Shown here one piece after another: positions 32,827-40,068 of a stretch of 44,187 nt of DNA (position 1 is the stretch's first letter; each line of letters opens with the position of its first letter). The notes under the pieces were generated by a model. It was not told the DNA's origin, ran no database searches, and saw only the letters and a program-made list of their open reading frames with translations. A program made the position numbers and the translations under genes. The stretch is taken from the NCBI GenBank assembly GCA_036272935.1, contig DATAXP010000147.1, positions 1-44,187 of the forward strand, read 5' to 3'. This DNA is from DATAXP01 sp036272935 (GTDB lineage: Bacteria; Planctomycetota; Planctomycetia; Pirellulales; PNKZ01).

Positions 32827-33690
32827 ATGGCACCAACCAACCGACCGCAACTGGGCATCGACATCGCGAGTCCAGTCGCACAGGGGTTTGAGTTTGTTAG
32901 TTCCAGCCTCGCTTGGCGTCCGCAGATTTGCGAGATCGACACACTACGTGGCACACGATCGCACAGTGCGGCCTGCGCCTCATGGGCACCGGCGCTGGCC
33001 ACTGGAACCATCGAAATGTCGCCCAATGCCCAGGAACTCGCGCGATTGCTGCCGTGGATTCTTGGCGCCGAAGCGGAAAGTTGCGTGTACTGCCCCACCG
33101 AATGCCTGTCGAACCGTACTGTCACCGTCGACAAGGTAACTCAGGTGAGCACTTACACCGGCTGCCTGGTCGGCCGTGCCGTGTTTTATGGCCGGCAGGG
33201 CAGCGACTTGCAGTTATCAATCGATGTGGTCGGCACAGGCAGTGTTGATGCTGAGCCAGGGACATTTCCTTCAGTTGACCATGTTCCGGGGACACCGTTC
33301 CGATTCGCCGATTGCGAGTTCACTTTGCTAGGCGCGGATTACCGGCTGCTGGAATTTGCACTGACGATCGACAACCACCTTGAAGCCGGATTTTTTGGAT
33401 CGCCCCAAGGACAGCTCACCGCCGTCGATCGGACAGTGCGCTTCGCGTGCGCATGCCCGTTCGTTCCCGGCGACCAATCGCCCGCCACGGTGCCGCTAGT
33501 TGGCGGATCGACTTCGCTGATCTTTTCGAGCGACGATAGTTTGCTGACGTTCTCGTTGCCGACGTGGCAGGTTCCGCTGGCAGGACCGCAGGTACCGGCG
33601 AGACAGCAGTCGGCGCTGCGGCTGAACGGGGTCGCCCGCCGGACCGACACATCACCGGAACTGGTCATCACGCTCGAGAACAACAATTGA
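32827..33690 (+). CDS. Major tail (tube) protein
   Basis: Protein of 287 residues. The beginning GIDIASPVAQGFEFV, TGTIEMSPNAQELARLLPWILG and later GTPFRFADCEF, LEFALTIDNHLEAGFFGS and ARQQSALRLNGVAR match the conserved pattern of siphophage tail tube proteins (beta-barrel, EFALxIDN core). It forms the hollow tube below the head connector. Its many Cys (for example CVYCPTECLS, FACACP) are unusual for a tube protein. No tail chaperone or tape-measure gene follows. Confidence 0.78.
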   Translation: MAPTNRPQLGIDIASPVAQGFEFVSSSLAWRPQICEIDTLRGTRSHSAACASWAPALATGTIEMSPNAQELARLLPWILGAEAESCVYCPTECLSNRTVTVDKVTQVSTYTGCLVGRAVFYGRQGSDLQLSIDVVGTGSVDAEPGTFPSVDHVPGTPFRFADCEFTLLGADYRLLEFALTIDNHLEAGFFGSPQGQLTAVDRTVRFACACPFVPGDQSPATVPLVGGSTSLIFSSDDSLLTFSLPTWQVPLAGPQVPARQQSALRLNGVARRTDTSPELVITLENNN

Positions 33691-33732
33691 TCGAGGCGCC
33701 CCCGAGCGCCGACTTCAATAAGGAAAAAACAA

Positions 33733-34458
33733 GTGATCCTGGCTTACGGATCGTATCGACATGCGTTGGGCGAGGTGGCGCTGACCATCCAGCGGGATGC
33801 GACCGTATCGGACGACGAGATCCTTTTCGGTTGGCGCGAAACCTGGTCGATCGTGGGCCGCCTGCATGCCGATACGCCGGACGACCTGACCGCAGCCATC
33901 CAAAACCTCGAAGCAGCCTATCGCCGGACGAGGCAAGACGTCGTGCTGTATTTACCCGATGGCACCACGGCGTCGGCACACCAGATGCGCAATGCCGACA
34001 CCGTAGGGGGCATTCGCGTGATTCGTCCGCCCAGCTTTCCCAGTGGTCGAGGCGCCGAGTATTCGACCTTTCGGACCTACTCGATTCAGCTTGAGGCCGA
34101 TTTCCTCGACTCGAGCGATGAAACTGGCCTGCTTGCCTGGAATGAAACGCTGAACTTTTCCGGCGGAGGACCTCGTTGGGTCTACCTGCCGACGCTTCAA
34201 GGCCGGCCGGTGCGGCAGCAATTGCAGGCGGCGACGACCTTCAAGGTCACGCAATCTGGCCGAGCCGTTGGGCTCCGCGGCTATCCGACGCCGCCCGCAC
34301 CGATTTGGCCCACGGCCTGGCACCAAGAACAAGGTGGCGTGACGCGCGTGCTGCCGCACCGCGTAGGCTCAAACAACGCTCAGTACGAAGTGACGTGGAC
34401 TTATTCCTTCGAGTCGGCCGATCCACTCCTTGGCCGACCGACTCCTAAGCGAGGTTAA
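33733..34458 (+). CDS. Phage tail-associated protein (distal tail candidate)
   Basis: Protein of 241 residues starting at GTG 33733 behind AAGGAAA. It has ILFGWRETWSIVGRL, AIQNLEAAYRRTRQDVVLYLPDGTTASAHQM, YRTYSIQLEADFLD-like strand (FRTYSIQLEADF), and WVYLPTLQGRPVRQQLQ with YEVTWTYSFESAD at the end. All are beta-rich. In phages the gene after tail tube and chaperones encodes a distal tail protein, and its size fits. Assignment is by position only. Confidence 0.5.
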   Translation: MILAYGSYRHALGEVALTIQRDATVSDDEILFGWRETWSIVGRLHADTPDDLTAAIQNLEAAYRRTRQDVVLYLPDGTTASAHQMRNADTVGGIRVIRPPSFPSGRGAEYSTFRTYSIQLEADFLDSSDETGLLAWNETLNFSGGGPRWVYLPTLQGRPVRQQLQAATTFKVTQSGRAVGLRGYPTPPAPIWPTAWHQEQGGVTRVLPHRVGSNNAQYEVTWTYSFESADPLLGRPTPKRG

Positions 34459-34464
34459 TCCGAT

Positions 34465-35703
34465 ATGGCAACCGTTCGATTCACGGGCAACGCCCAAGCA
34501 GTTGCGCAGATCGAAACGCTCACGGTGGGCGGCACGATTGAAGCCGGCGACTTGTTCATCATGACGATCAACGGAAAGTCGCTGGTCGTCGTAGCTCCGG
34601 ACACGGACGCGTCGGACACCGCGGCCGCGATCGCCAATGCTTGGTGCGCCTGCACGATCGCCGAGTTTCGCGAGGCGGCAGCCGTAGCCACCGATGCCAC
34701 AATCGCGCTGACGGCGAAGACCGCGGGCAACCCGTTTCTCGTTTCCGTCGGCACCGTCGAGGCAGACGGCACGCCAGCCGACGACCAAACGTTCACTCAA
34801 GCAACGACCGTCCCCAGCGCCGGGCCCAACGATTGGAGCCAACCGGCGAATTGGAGCAACGGCAGCACGCCGGTCAGCGGAGACGATGTTTACCTCGACC
34901 AATCGGACATCGACGTGCTCTACGGCCTCGATCAGCATTCGGTGTCGCTGAATAGCTTGCAAATCGCGGCGAACTTCAGCGGCCAGGTCGGCCTGCCAGA
35001 TGCCAACGAGCTGTATGTGGAATACCGCGATCGGACGCTGCGAATCGGTGCGGCCAATGTTGTGATCGGCGCCGGGCCGGGCAGTGGCTCGCAGCGATTG
35101 CGGCTCGATACCGGCGACGGGGCAACGACCGTCAGCGTGGTAAATACCGGCACGCCGCTCGATAATGATTCGCCCGCGCTGCTGTGGATCGGTTCGAACG
35201 CAGCAAACGTCCTCGACGTCTCGCGCGGGTCAGTAGGTGTTGCGCTCGCACCCGGCGAAACCGCTCAGGTCAGCGCCCAGGTCGGCAGTCACTCGATGAA
35301 TTCGGATGGCGATGCCGACGTGCGTTTCGGTCCGGGCGTCACGTTCGGTGGACTGAAACAGAACGGCGGCCGCGTCGAGATCAATTCCGACATTGAGCTC
35401 ATTGAAAAGACCAACGGCGAGCTGACCGTGTCGGCCGGAGCGATCACCACGCTGAAGAACTTTGGCGGGACGTTGTTCTACAACAGCTCCAGCGCCTTGG
35501 GCATCGCCACGATCGGCGGGCGTGGCCGACTCGATTTTTCGCAGGACCTGTCGCCCAAAACGGTTGGATTGTGCAACCTCGCCGCGGGCGCGGTGCTCTA
35601 CGATCCGCTGGGGGTCGCATCGCCGGCGTTCCGCACAGTCGACTGCGCGTTGAGCGACGTTCGGGTGACCGTCGGCTTCGATAAGACCTACACGCCCAGT
35701 TGA
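34465..35703 (+). CDS. Phage tail fibre-like protein with beta-helix C-terminal region
   Basis: Protein of 412 residues. Residues 1-110 form a domain with TLTVGGTIEAGDLFIMTING and AAAIANAWCACTIAEF, a module repeated in planctomycete phage-like proteins. NDWSQPANWSNGSTP (from about 129) is followed by a repetitive Gly/Ser/Asn beta-helix-like part (NVVIGAGPGSGSQRLRLDTG, GLKQNGGRVEINSDIELI, TLKNFGGTLFYNSSSALG). It probably binds a target surface or decorates the particle. It is 6 nt after the previous gene and overlaps the next ORF at TGA. Confidence 0.65.
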   Translation: MATVRFTGNAQAVAQIETLTVGGTIEAGDLFIMTINGKSLVVVAPDTDASDTAAAIANAWCACTIAEFREAAAVATDATIALTAKTAGNPFLVSVGTVEADGTPADDQTFTQATTVPSAGPNDWSQPANWSNGSTPVSGDDVYLDQSDIDVLYGLDQHSVSLNSLQIAANFSGQVGLPDANELYVEYRDRTLRIGAANVVIGAGPGSGSQRLRLDTGDGATTVSVVNTGTPLDNDSPALLWIGSNAANVLDVSRGSVGVALAPGETAQVSAQVGSHSMNSDGDADVRFGPGVTFGGLKQNGGRVEINSDIELIEKTNGELTVSAGAITTLKNFGGTLFYNSSSALGIATIGGRGRLDFSQDLSPKTVGLCNLAAGAVLYDPLGVASPAFRTVDCALSDVRVTVGFDKTYTPS

Positions 35704-35729
35704 GCCAATCCTCAAGGACTGTCCAAGCG

Positions 35730-37351
35730 ATGAGCGATGTTCAATCACCAGCGGTCGCATTTCCGGGCATTAGCCAGATTCGTGGCTGCTGGTACACGCG
35801 CTCTGCGGGACTTTCTCCAGGCATCGCGGTACTCGAAATCGCGCCGCAGGTGCCGATGCCCCTCGGCGAAGGAACGCTCGAGCTTTCCTTCGACGGATCG
35901 ACGATTCGATTGCCCGGTTGTCGTGTCGATTCACATCGGATGGATCTCGATGCCAACGGACGCGTCTGCCGCCTGGTACTGATGGATCGCCGGTGGAAGT
36001 GGTGCTACGGGGCGATCTCAGGTCGCTACAACCAACGGCGACGCGACGGAACGTTGATCGACGCGACCGCAAGAACGCCTGCCGAGTTGGCGACCCTGTG
36101 CCTCCGGGCGATGGGCGAACGCGACTTCAACGTGGCGCGGTTACCTTCGCTGCCGCGGCCGGCGGTTGAATGGGGCCACGCCAACCCCGCGCAGGCATTG
36201 GCTGTGCTCGTCGAATCGCACCGCTGCCAGGTGGTGCTAAAACTTGACGACACCGTGTCGATCCAGCCGATCACGGATGATGAGCCAACGACGGCGGCTG
36301 ACGGCAATGTTCAATGGGACAGCTTGGCGGTTGAAACGGTCGAGCAGCCCGGCGGCATCGTCTTTGTCGGCGCGCCGAGTCAGTATCAACTCGATTTCGA
36401 GCTTGAGGCGGTCGGTGTCGACGTCGACGGCTCAGTGCGGCCAATAGGCGAGCTCAGCTACCGGCCCGACATCGCCGGGGCAGCCAGCGCCTGGTCGTTA
36501 ATCGACTTGCCGTTCTTCAACTCGTTGGTCGATCGCCTGCAGCGGCAGCTTGCACGTGAGTCTTTGTTTCGTTGGTACCGGGTGAAAGCCGCCCAGGGTA
36601 TCGACCACGCAATCGAGCAGTGCGCCCTGCTGCCACATCGACTGGCTGCAGCGCATTCAGACGGCGCACAGCAATACATTTCGCAGCCACAGGTTTTCGG
36701 TATTTGGCATGATCCACAGCGCGACGGCACGTTCGACGATTCCGCGGCTGAACTGATGCCACTACCGCTCGGACCATCGGATTCCGCAACCGATACTTGT
36801 TGTTCGGTGCCATTCGAGTTCGACTCGGAAGCACGGCTGATCAAGTTCGCTCGGCCGGTCTATCAGCTTCTCGCCGACGACGGCAGCGGTTACCAACTTG
36901 CCCCAGCGACGTTGATGCTGCGTACGGCAGCTCATCTGCTCGAATCAAACGGTTCGTCCGCAGATTCGAATATCGCCGCGACATCGGCGAGCCGGGCAGT
37001 GCGCCGTGCCCGGCGTGGCACATCCGCCGGCCGGAACTGTTGCTGCAGGCCACGGCGCAGTATGGCGCGAATTACGAACTGCTTCGGTTCGATGAGAATG
37101 CGACTCAGCTTGAGCGCATCTGTGAACAACTGTTCGTCGGCATCGAGCGCGGACTACGAAATCGTAGCCGCACAATCGCGTACGCCGGGCTGCAACCGAT
37201 CGAACTTTGCGGCGCGATTCGGCACGTCGCGTGGTCGATTTCGCTCGCAGGTGTAACGACGCAGACGTATTACGGCCCCGGTGGTCCACTCGATCGCATC
37301 AGCGATGACGAAATTCGTTTTCTCGACGGCCTGCAACCAATCGAACGGTAA
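35730..37351 (+). CDS. Putative tail hub/baseplate-type protein, interrupted by a frameshift
   Basis: The first frame (from ATG 35730) encodes tail-like sequence: SQIRGCWYTRSAGLSPGIAV, LELSFDGSTIRLPGC, MDRRWKWCYGAISGRYNQRR, then a long domain ending APATLMLRTAAHLLESNG. From about 36945 sensible coding continues in the -1 frame (RRFEYRRDIGEPG, RRPELLLQATAQYGANYELL, TYYGPGGPLDRISDDEIRFL) up to TAA 37349-37351, 17 nt before the next gene. In the original frame the sequence turns Arg/Ser-rich and stops at 37256. One deleted base would explain this. No canonical X-XXY-YYZ slippery heptamer is present, so a mutation or sequencing error is favoured over programmed shift. Confidence 0.6.
36925..36960 (+). 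other. Apparent -1 frameshift site in the tail hub gene
   Basis: Coding character passes from the frame of 35730 to the frame of 36797 within this interval, between the codons for AAHLLESNG and those for RIKRFVRRFEY. The interval contains TCAAACGG, but not an in-frame slippery heptamer. Confidence 0.6.
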
Positions 37352-37368
37352 CGCCGAAGCGAGCGACA

Positions 37369-37932
37369 ATGCGAAGCAGCGAGATTCCCTTCATGAATGG
37401 TGCCGGCGAGCCCATCCCCGGCTTTGCCATCATGACGGCCGGCGGCACCCACCTTGTCGACAACCAGCTCGTGTTGGTGATGCAGCAGCCGTCGGAAAGT
37501 TACGATCGCCTCTATTATGTGAACAGCCCGGTGCCAGTATCCCCCGGTGGTTTTGGGACGTGCAACGTAGGCGATCACGCGCTGGCCCGGTGGAACGACT
37601 CGATCGCTTGGACTGCCGGTACAACATGCGGTCCCAAGCCAGGCGACTGGGGATTATGGTCGGGCTCGCCAGGGTTTCACATCCTCGGTGCAGCCACGCC
37701 AGGGCAGCTGCTCGTCCGTCAACACGAGGTGACGGTGCTTCAAGGCAAAACGGCTGCTACGCTCGAAGCGGGCGGCAGCGTAACTGTAAACATTTGCAAC
37801 CAGGATACGGACCTTGGCTTCCGCGTCGTTGCCTACGACTGGATGCTCACAGCCGGCTACGAAATCGGCGCGGGAGATCCAGTTGTCGTGGCGTGGGTCA
37901 ACTCGGCCTGGGTTGTAATCGCTGCCGGCTAG
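37369..37932 (+). CDS. Phage tail-associated protein of unknown function (last of the locus)
   Basis: Protein of 187 residues: N-terminal NGAGEPIPGFAIMTAGGTHL, then VLVMQQPSESYDRLYYVNSPVPV, WGLWSGSPGFHILGAA, and a C-terminal VTVNICNQDTDLGFRVVAYDW, with no signal peptide. The pattern is beta-rich and similar to accessory tail proteins. It is co-directional with the frameshifted hub gene, and its TAG stop overlaps the stop of the convergent regulator gene in the palindrome CTAG (37929-37932). The exact role is unknown. Confidence 0.55.
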   Translation: MRSSEIPFMNGAGEPIPGFAIMTAGGTHLVDNQLVLVMQQPSESYDRLYYVNSPVPVSPGGFGTCNVGDHALARWNDSIAWTAGTTCGPKPGDWGLWSGSPGFHILGAATPGQLLVRQHEVTVLQGKTAATLEAGGSVTVNICNQDTDLGFRVVAYDWMLTAGYEIGAGDPVVVAWVNSAWVVIAAG

Positions 37933-38456
37933 ACCGCAGCCGAATGTTGACCATCGACTTCCTTGGCGACGAGGACAACCTTGTCGTACAGCACTTCGAC
38001 GATGCCACGTAGCACGTCGGCCTCGCCACTCTCGAGCAGCACCACCACCTTGTTGAGCGTCTCGCGCTTGCGGTTCATCAAGTGAACGACTTCCACCGTC
38101 CCGTCGGTCGTCAATGCCCCGCCCATGCCAAAGCGGCTGTACAGTTCGTCGAAGTCGCCGCGCGTCCAGCCGTCGAACAACTCGGGCCGCGAGCGGACGA
38201 CCTCGGCGGCCAACGGGTTTGTCTGGCGATCGAAGCGCCGATGATCGAGCGTCGAGGAATTCTGATAGAACTCGTCGACCTCGACTTCGAGCGCCGCGGC
38301 GAGCCGGTGAATCGTTCGCGCCTGGGGACGCGACCGCGATCCGTTCAGCATCCCCTTGATCGTTCGCAGGTCGATCCCCGAGCGTTTGGCCAGCGCTGTG
38401 GCGGTGAGCGCTTGGCGTGCGAGCAAGCGGTGCAAGTTGTCATGAAATGTGGTCAT
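37929..38456 (-). CDS. XRE-family (Cro/CI-like) transcriptional regulator
   Basis: Protein of 175 residues from ATG 38456 (an in-frame ATG at 38471 would add MLSRP). The N-terminal helix-turn-helix is complete: LHRLLARQALTATALAKRSGIDLRTIKGMLNG, with a Ser/Arg-rich recognition-helix flank (SRSRPQARTIHRLAAALEV). The C-terminal about 100 residues (FDELYSRFGMGGALT, MNRKRETLNKVVVLLESGE) do not look like a LexA/CI peptidase. It probably represses the divergent promoter at 38513-38540. Neither start has a ribosome site; a weak TATCTT lies 8 nt before ATG 38471. Confidence 0.83.
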   Translation of the reverse strand: MTTFHDNLHRLLARQALTATALAKRSGIDLRTIKGMLNGSRSRPQARTIHRLAAALEVEVDEFYQNSSTLDHRRFDRQTNPLAAEVVRSRPELFDGWTRGDFDELYSRFGMGGALTTDGTVEVVHLMNRKRETLNKVVVLLESGEADVLRGIVEVLYDKVVLVAKEVDGQHSAAV

Positions 38457-38476
38457 CGGCCGAGAGAGCATGTTAG

Positions 38477-38496
38477 TGCAAGATATGTCGATTGCA
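38477..38496. promoter_or_regulatory. Inverted repeat TGCAA-N10-TTGCA, candidate operator
   Basis: TGCAA (38477-38481) and TTGCA (38492-38496) are perfect inverted half-sites 10 nt apart, immediately upstream of the XRE gene. Placement over its possible -10 suggests autoregulation. Confidence 0.4.
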
Positions 38497-38501
38497 AAAC
38501 G

Positions 38502-38540
38502 ACACTTTTGTGTTGACTAAATAATGTACATTAGTATACT
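38502..38540 (+). promoter_or_regulatory. Strong sigma70 promoter with palindromic spacer and overlapping dyad
   Basis: TTGACT (38513-38518) and TATACT (38535-38540) are separated by 16 nt, both five-of-six consensus. The spacer holds the perfect 12-bp palindrome TAATGTACATTA (38522-38533). A second dyad, ACAC-TTTT-GTGT (38502-38513), abuts the -35. The ATG of the small ORF begins 8 nt after the -10, so the mRNA would start at or next to the start codon. Confidence 0.65.
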
Positions 38541-38548
38541 ATCCCGCC

Positions 38549-38857
38549 ATGGGTACAAAGTCGAACGATGATGTCCGATTTCGGCTTTGGCTGAGCAGTT
38601 GCTCGGCGTGGAAACCTGTTTCGTGGGCTGATGTTCCGGCGACGGCCGTGGCGATCGCAGCGGCCGAATCAGGAACCTTTTCCAGTGCCGAGGCGGCTGT
38701 ATATCTCGAAGGTTTCAATTCGCAAATGCTGCAAACCGACGCAAGTCGATGGCTGGTCGCGGTGCCCGTGCGCGTGCGCTACGAGGGGGACGCGGTTCGC
38801 GGTAACTTCGTTCACGGCAGCCGATTCGATCATGGGGCCGCTACTGCTGGCAGGTGA
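38549..38857 (+). CDS. Small unknown protein divergent from the XRE regulator
   Basis: Protein of 102 residues: FRLWLSSCSAWKPVSWADVP, AAESGTFSSAEAAVYLEGFNSQML and RWLVAVPVRVRYEGDAVRGN. The VAVPVRVRYEG stretch is reminiscent of short planctomycete proteins whose function is unknown. It has no ribosome site, but a good promoter ends 8 nt before the ATG, implying a leaderless message. Control by the divergent regulator is likely. Bases 38858-39060 show no gene. Confidence 0.6.
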   Translation: MGTKSNDDVRFRLWLSSCSAWKPVSWADVPATAVAIAAAESGTFSSAEAAVYLEGFNSQMLQTDASRWLVAVPVRVRYEGDAVRGNFVHGSRFDHGAATAGR

Positions 38858-39060
38858 TGGCGCGCTAAATCCACATCTTCCTGGCTGAATATTCGCCGCT
38901 CGCCCGGCCGAGGTTATCGATAGGGTGTACTGCGTGACGTGCCCGACTGTCGTGACACCGCAGCATCACCTTCGCAGGCGTGATCAGCGAACGGCCTTCG
39001 GGCGGCGGTTGCCCGAGCTCGATCGTCCGCTGGCGCGTTGGCTTGCGGGGAGACGCAGCC

Positions 39061-39999
39061 GTGGCGTCGCTATCGATCGTCATTCCGGCGCAAGACCAGA
39101 TCGCGTCGCTCGAAACCACATTGGCTTCGGCGCTCGCCCACGCGCCGGCCGGCAGCGAAGTGGTTGTCGTGCTGACGACGGCGTATGACGATCCGTACCA
39201 TCTCGACGGCGAAATCAGCTTCGTTCGGCTCGAACCGGGCGCTTCGCGAGTTGAATGTCTGAACGCCGGCATCGCGGCGTCCCACGGCGAAGTCATTCAC
39301 CTATTGGCCGTCGGCGCTACGGTCGATGACGGTTGGACGGGCGCCGCTGTCGGCCAGTTTCGCGACGGATCGATCGCGCTGGTTGCTCCGTCGATCAATG
39401 CGACTTGCGTCGCTTCGCCGCTCGAGGGCGCTCAGCTTCGATTCGACGTCGCCGAGAATCGCAAGAATCCGTACGCACTGGCGGATGCGGTGTCGCTCGA
39501 CGCGCTTTTCGTGCGTCGGGCTGCGTTGCCGCAGGCGGCCGAGCCTTTGTGCGCTGACCTCGGCGATCGGCTGGCGGGTGTTGATCTCGCGCGATGGCTG
39601 CAAAACGTCGGCCACCGGCTCGTCAGTGAACCGCGCACGGCGATTCAGGCTCCCGTCGAGCATCAGCACGACGACGATTCCGCCTTCGCCGCAGGCCGGC
39701 AGTTGGAACGATTGTTCTGGCGGAACTTACCACAAACCGGCGCCCTGGCGGCATTGGCCGCTCATGCCAGAACCGTGCTCACCGAGTGCGTCGCTTCGCT
39801 GCGGCGCCCGAGAATCATCGCCCGGTTTTTGGGGCGTGTGGCCGGACTGTGCGAATATCCGTCGTACCTGCGGCATTGGCACGAACGTTCGCGCGATGGC
39901 CGTCGTTCGATCACGCTCGACGATAAGATAGCTCAATCTGCCAGCGGATCCGCTGCGCGTCCCATTCATGCCGCCAACGACCTTCGATCGGTCGCCTGA
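39061..39999 (+). CDS. GT2-like (GT-A fold) glycosyltransferase-related protein
   Basis: Protein of 312 residues from GTG 39061, with GGGGAGA seven to eight bases upstream. The fold signature is SLSIVIPAQDQIASLETTLAS, then SEVVVVLTTAYDD, RVECLNAGIAASHGEVIHLL, and GATVDDGWTGAA in place of the canonical DxD. This GT-A-like N-terminal domain of about 200 residues is followed by helical sequence (LERLFWRNLPQTGALAALAA). The absence of a clear DxD could mean a divergent donor site or a non-catalytic homologue. It is not coupled to its neighbours and its target is unknown. Confidence 0.65.
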   Translation: MASLSIVIPAQDQIASLETTLASALAHAPAGSEVVVVLTTAYDDPYHLDGEISFVRLEPGASRVECLNAGIAASHGEVIHLLAVGATVDDGWTGAAVGQFRDGSIALVAPSINATCVASPLEGAQLRFDVAENRKNPYALADAVSLDALFVRRAALPQAAEPLCADLGDRLAGVDLARWLQNVGHRLVSEPRTAIQAPVEHQHDDDSAFAAGRQLERLFWRNLPQTGALAALAAHARTVLTECVASLRRPRIIARFLGRVAGLCEYPSYLRHWHERSRDGRRSITLDDKIAQSASGSAARPIHAANDLRSVA

Positions 40000-40068
40000 C
40001 GCCTGCACGGTCGGCAAACGCGGCATAGCATTTGCTTTCTCGATCCCGGGTGTCGTTGCGCGCGACTC

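Noticed and set aside
36925..36960. Programmed -1 frameshift in the tail gene
   Set aside because: No in-frame X-XXY-YYZ heptamer was found, and the gene is not in the tail chaperone position where such shifts are known.
21592..38548. Prophage attachment sites or integrase around the head-tail locus
   Set aside because: No recombinase gene, tRNA gene or direct repeat was recognisable by reading at either flank.
38456..38857. XRE/small ORF as a toxin-antitoxin pair
   Set aside because: The genes are divergent rather than in one operon, and the small protein has no recognisable toxin motif.
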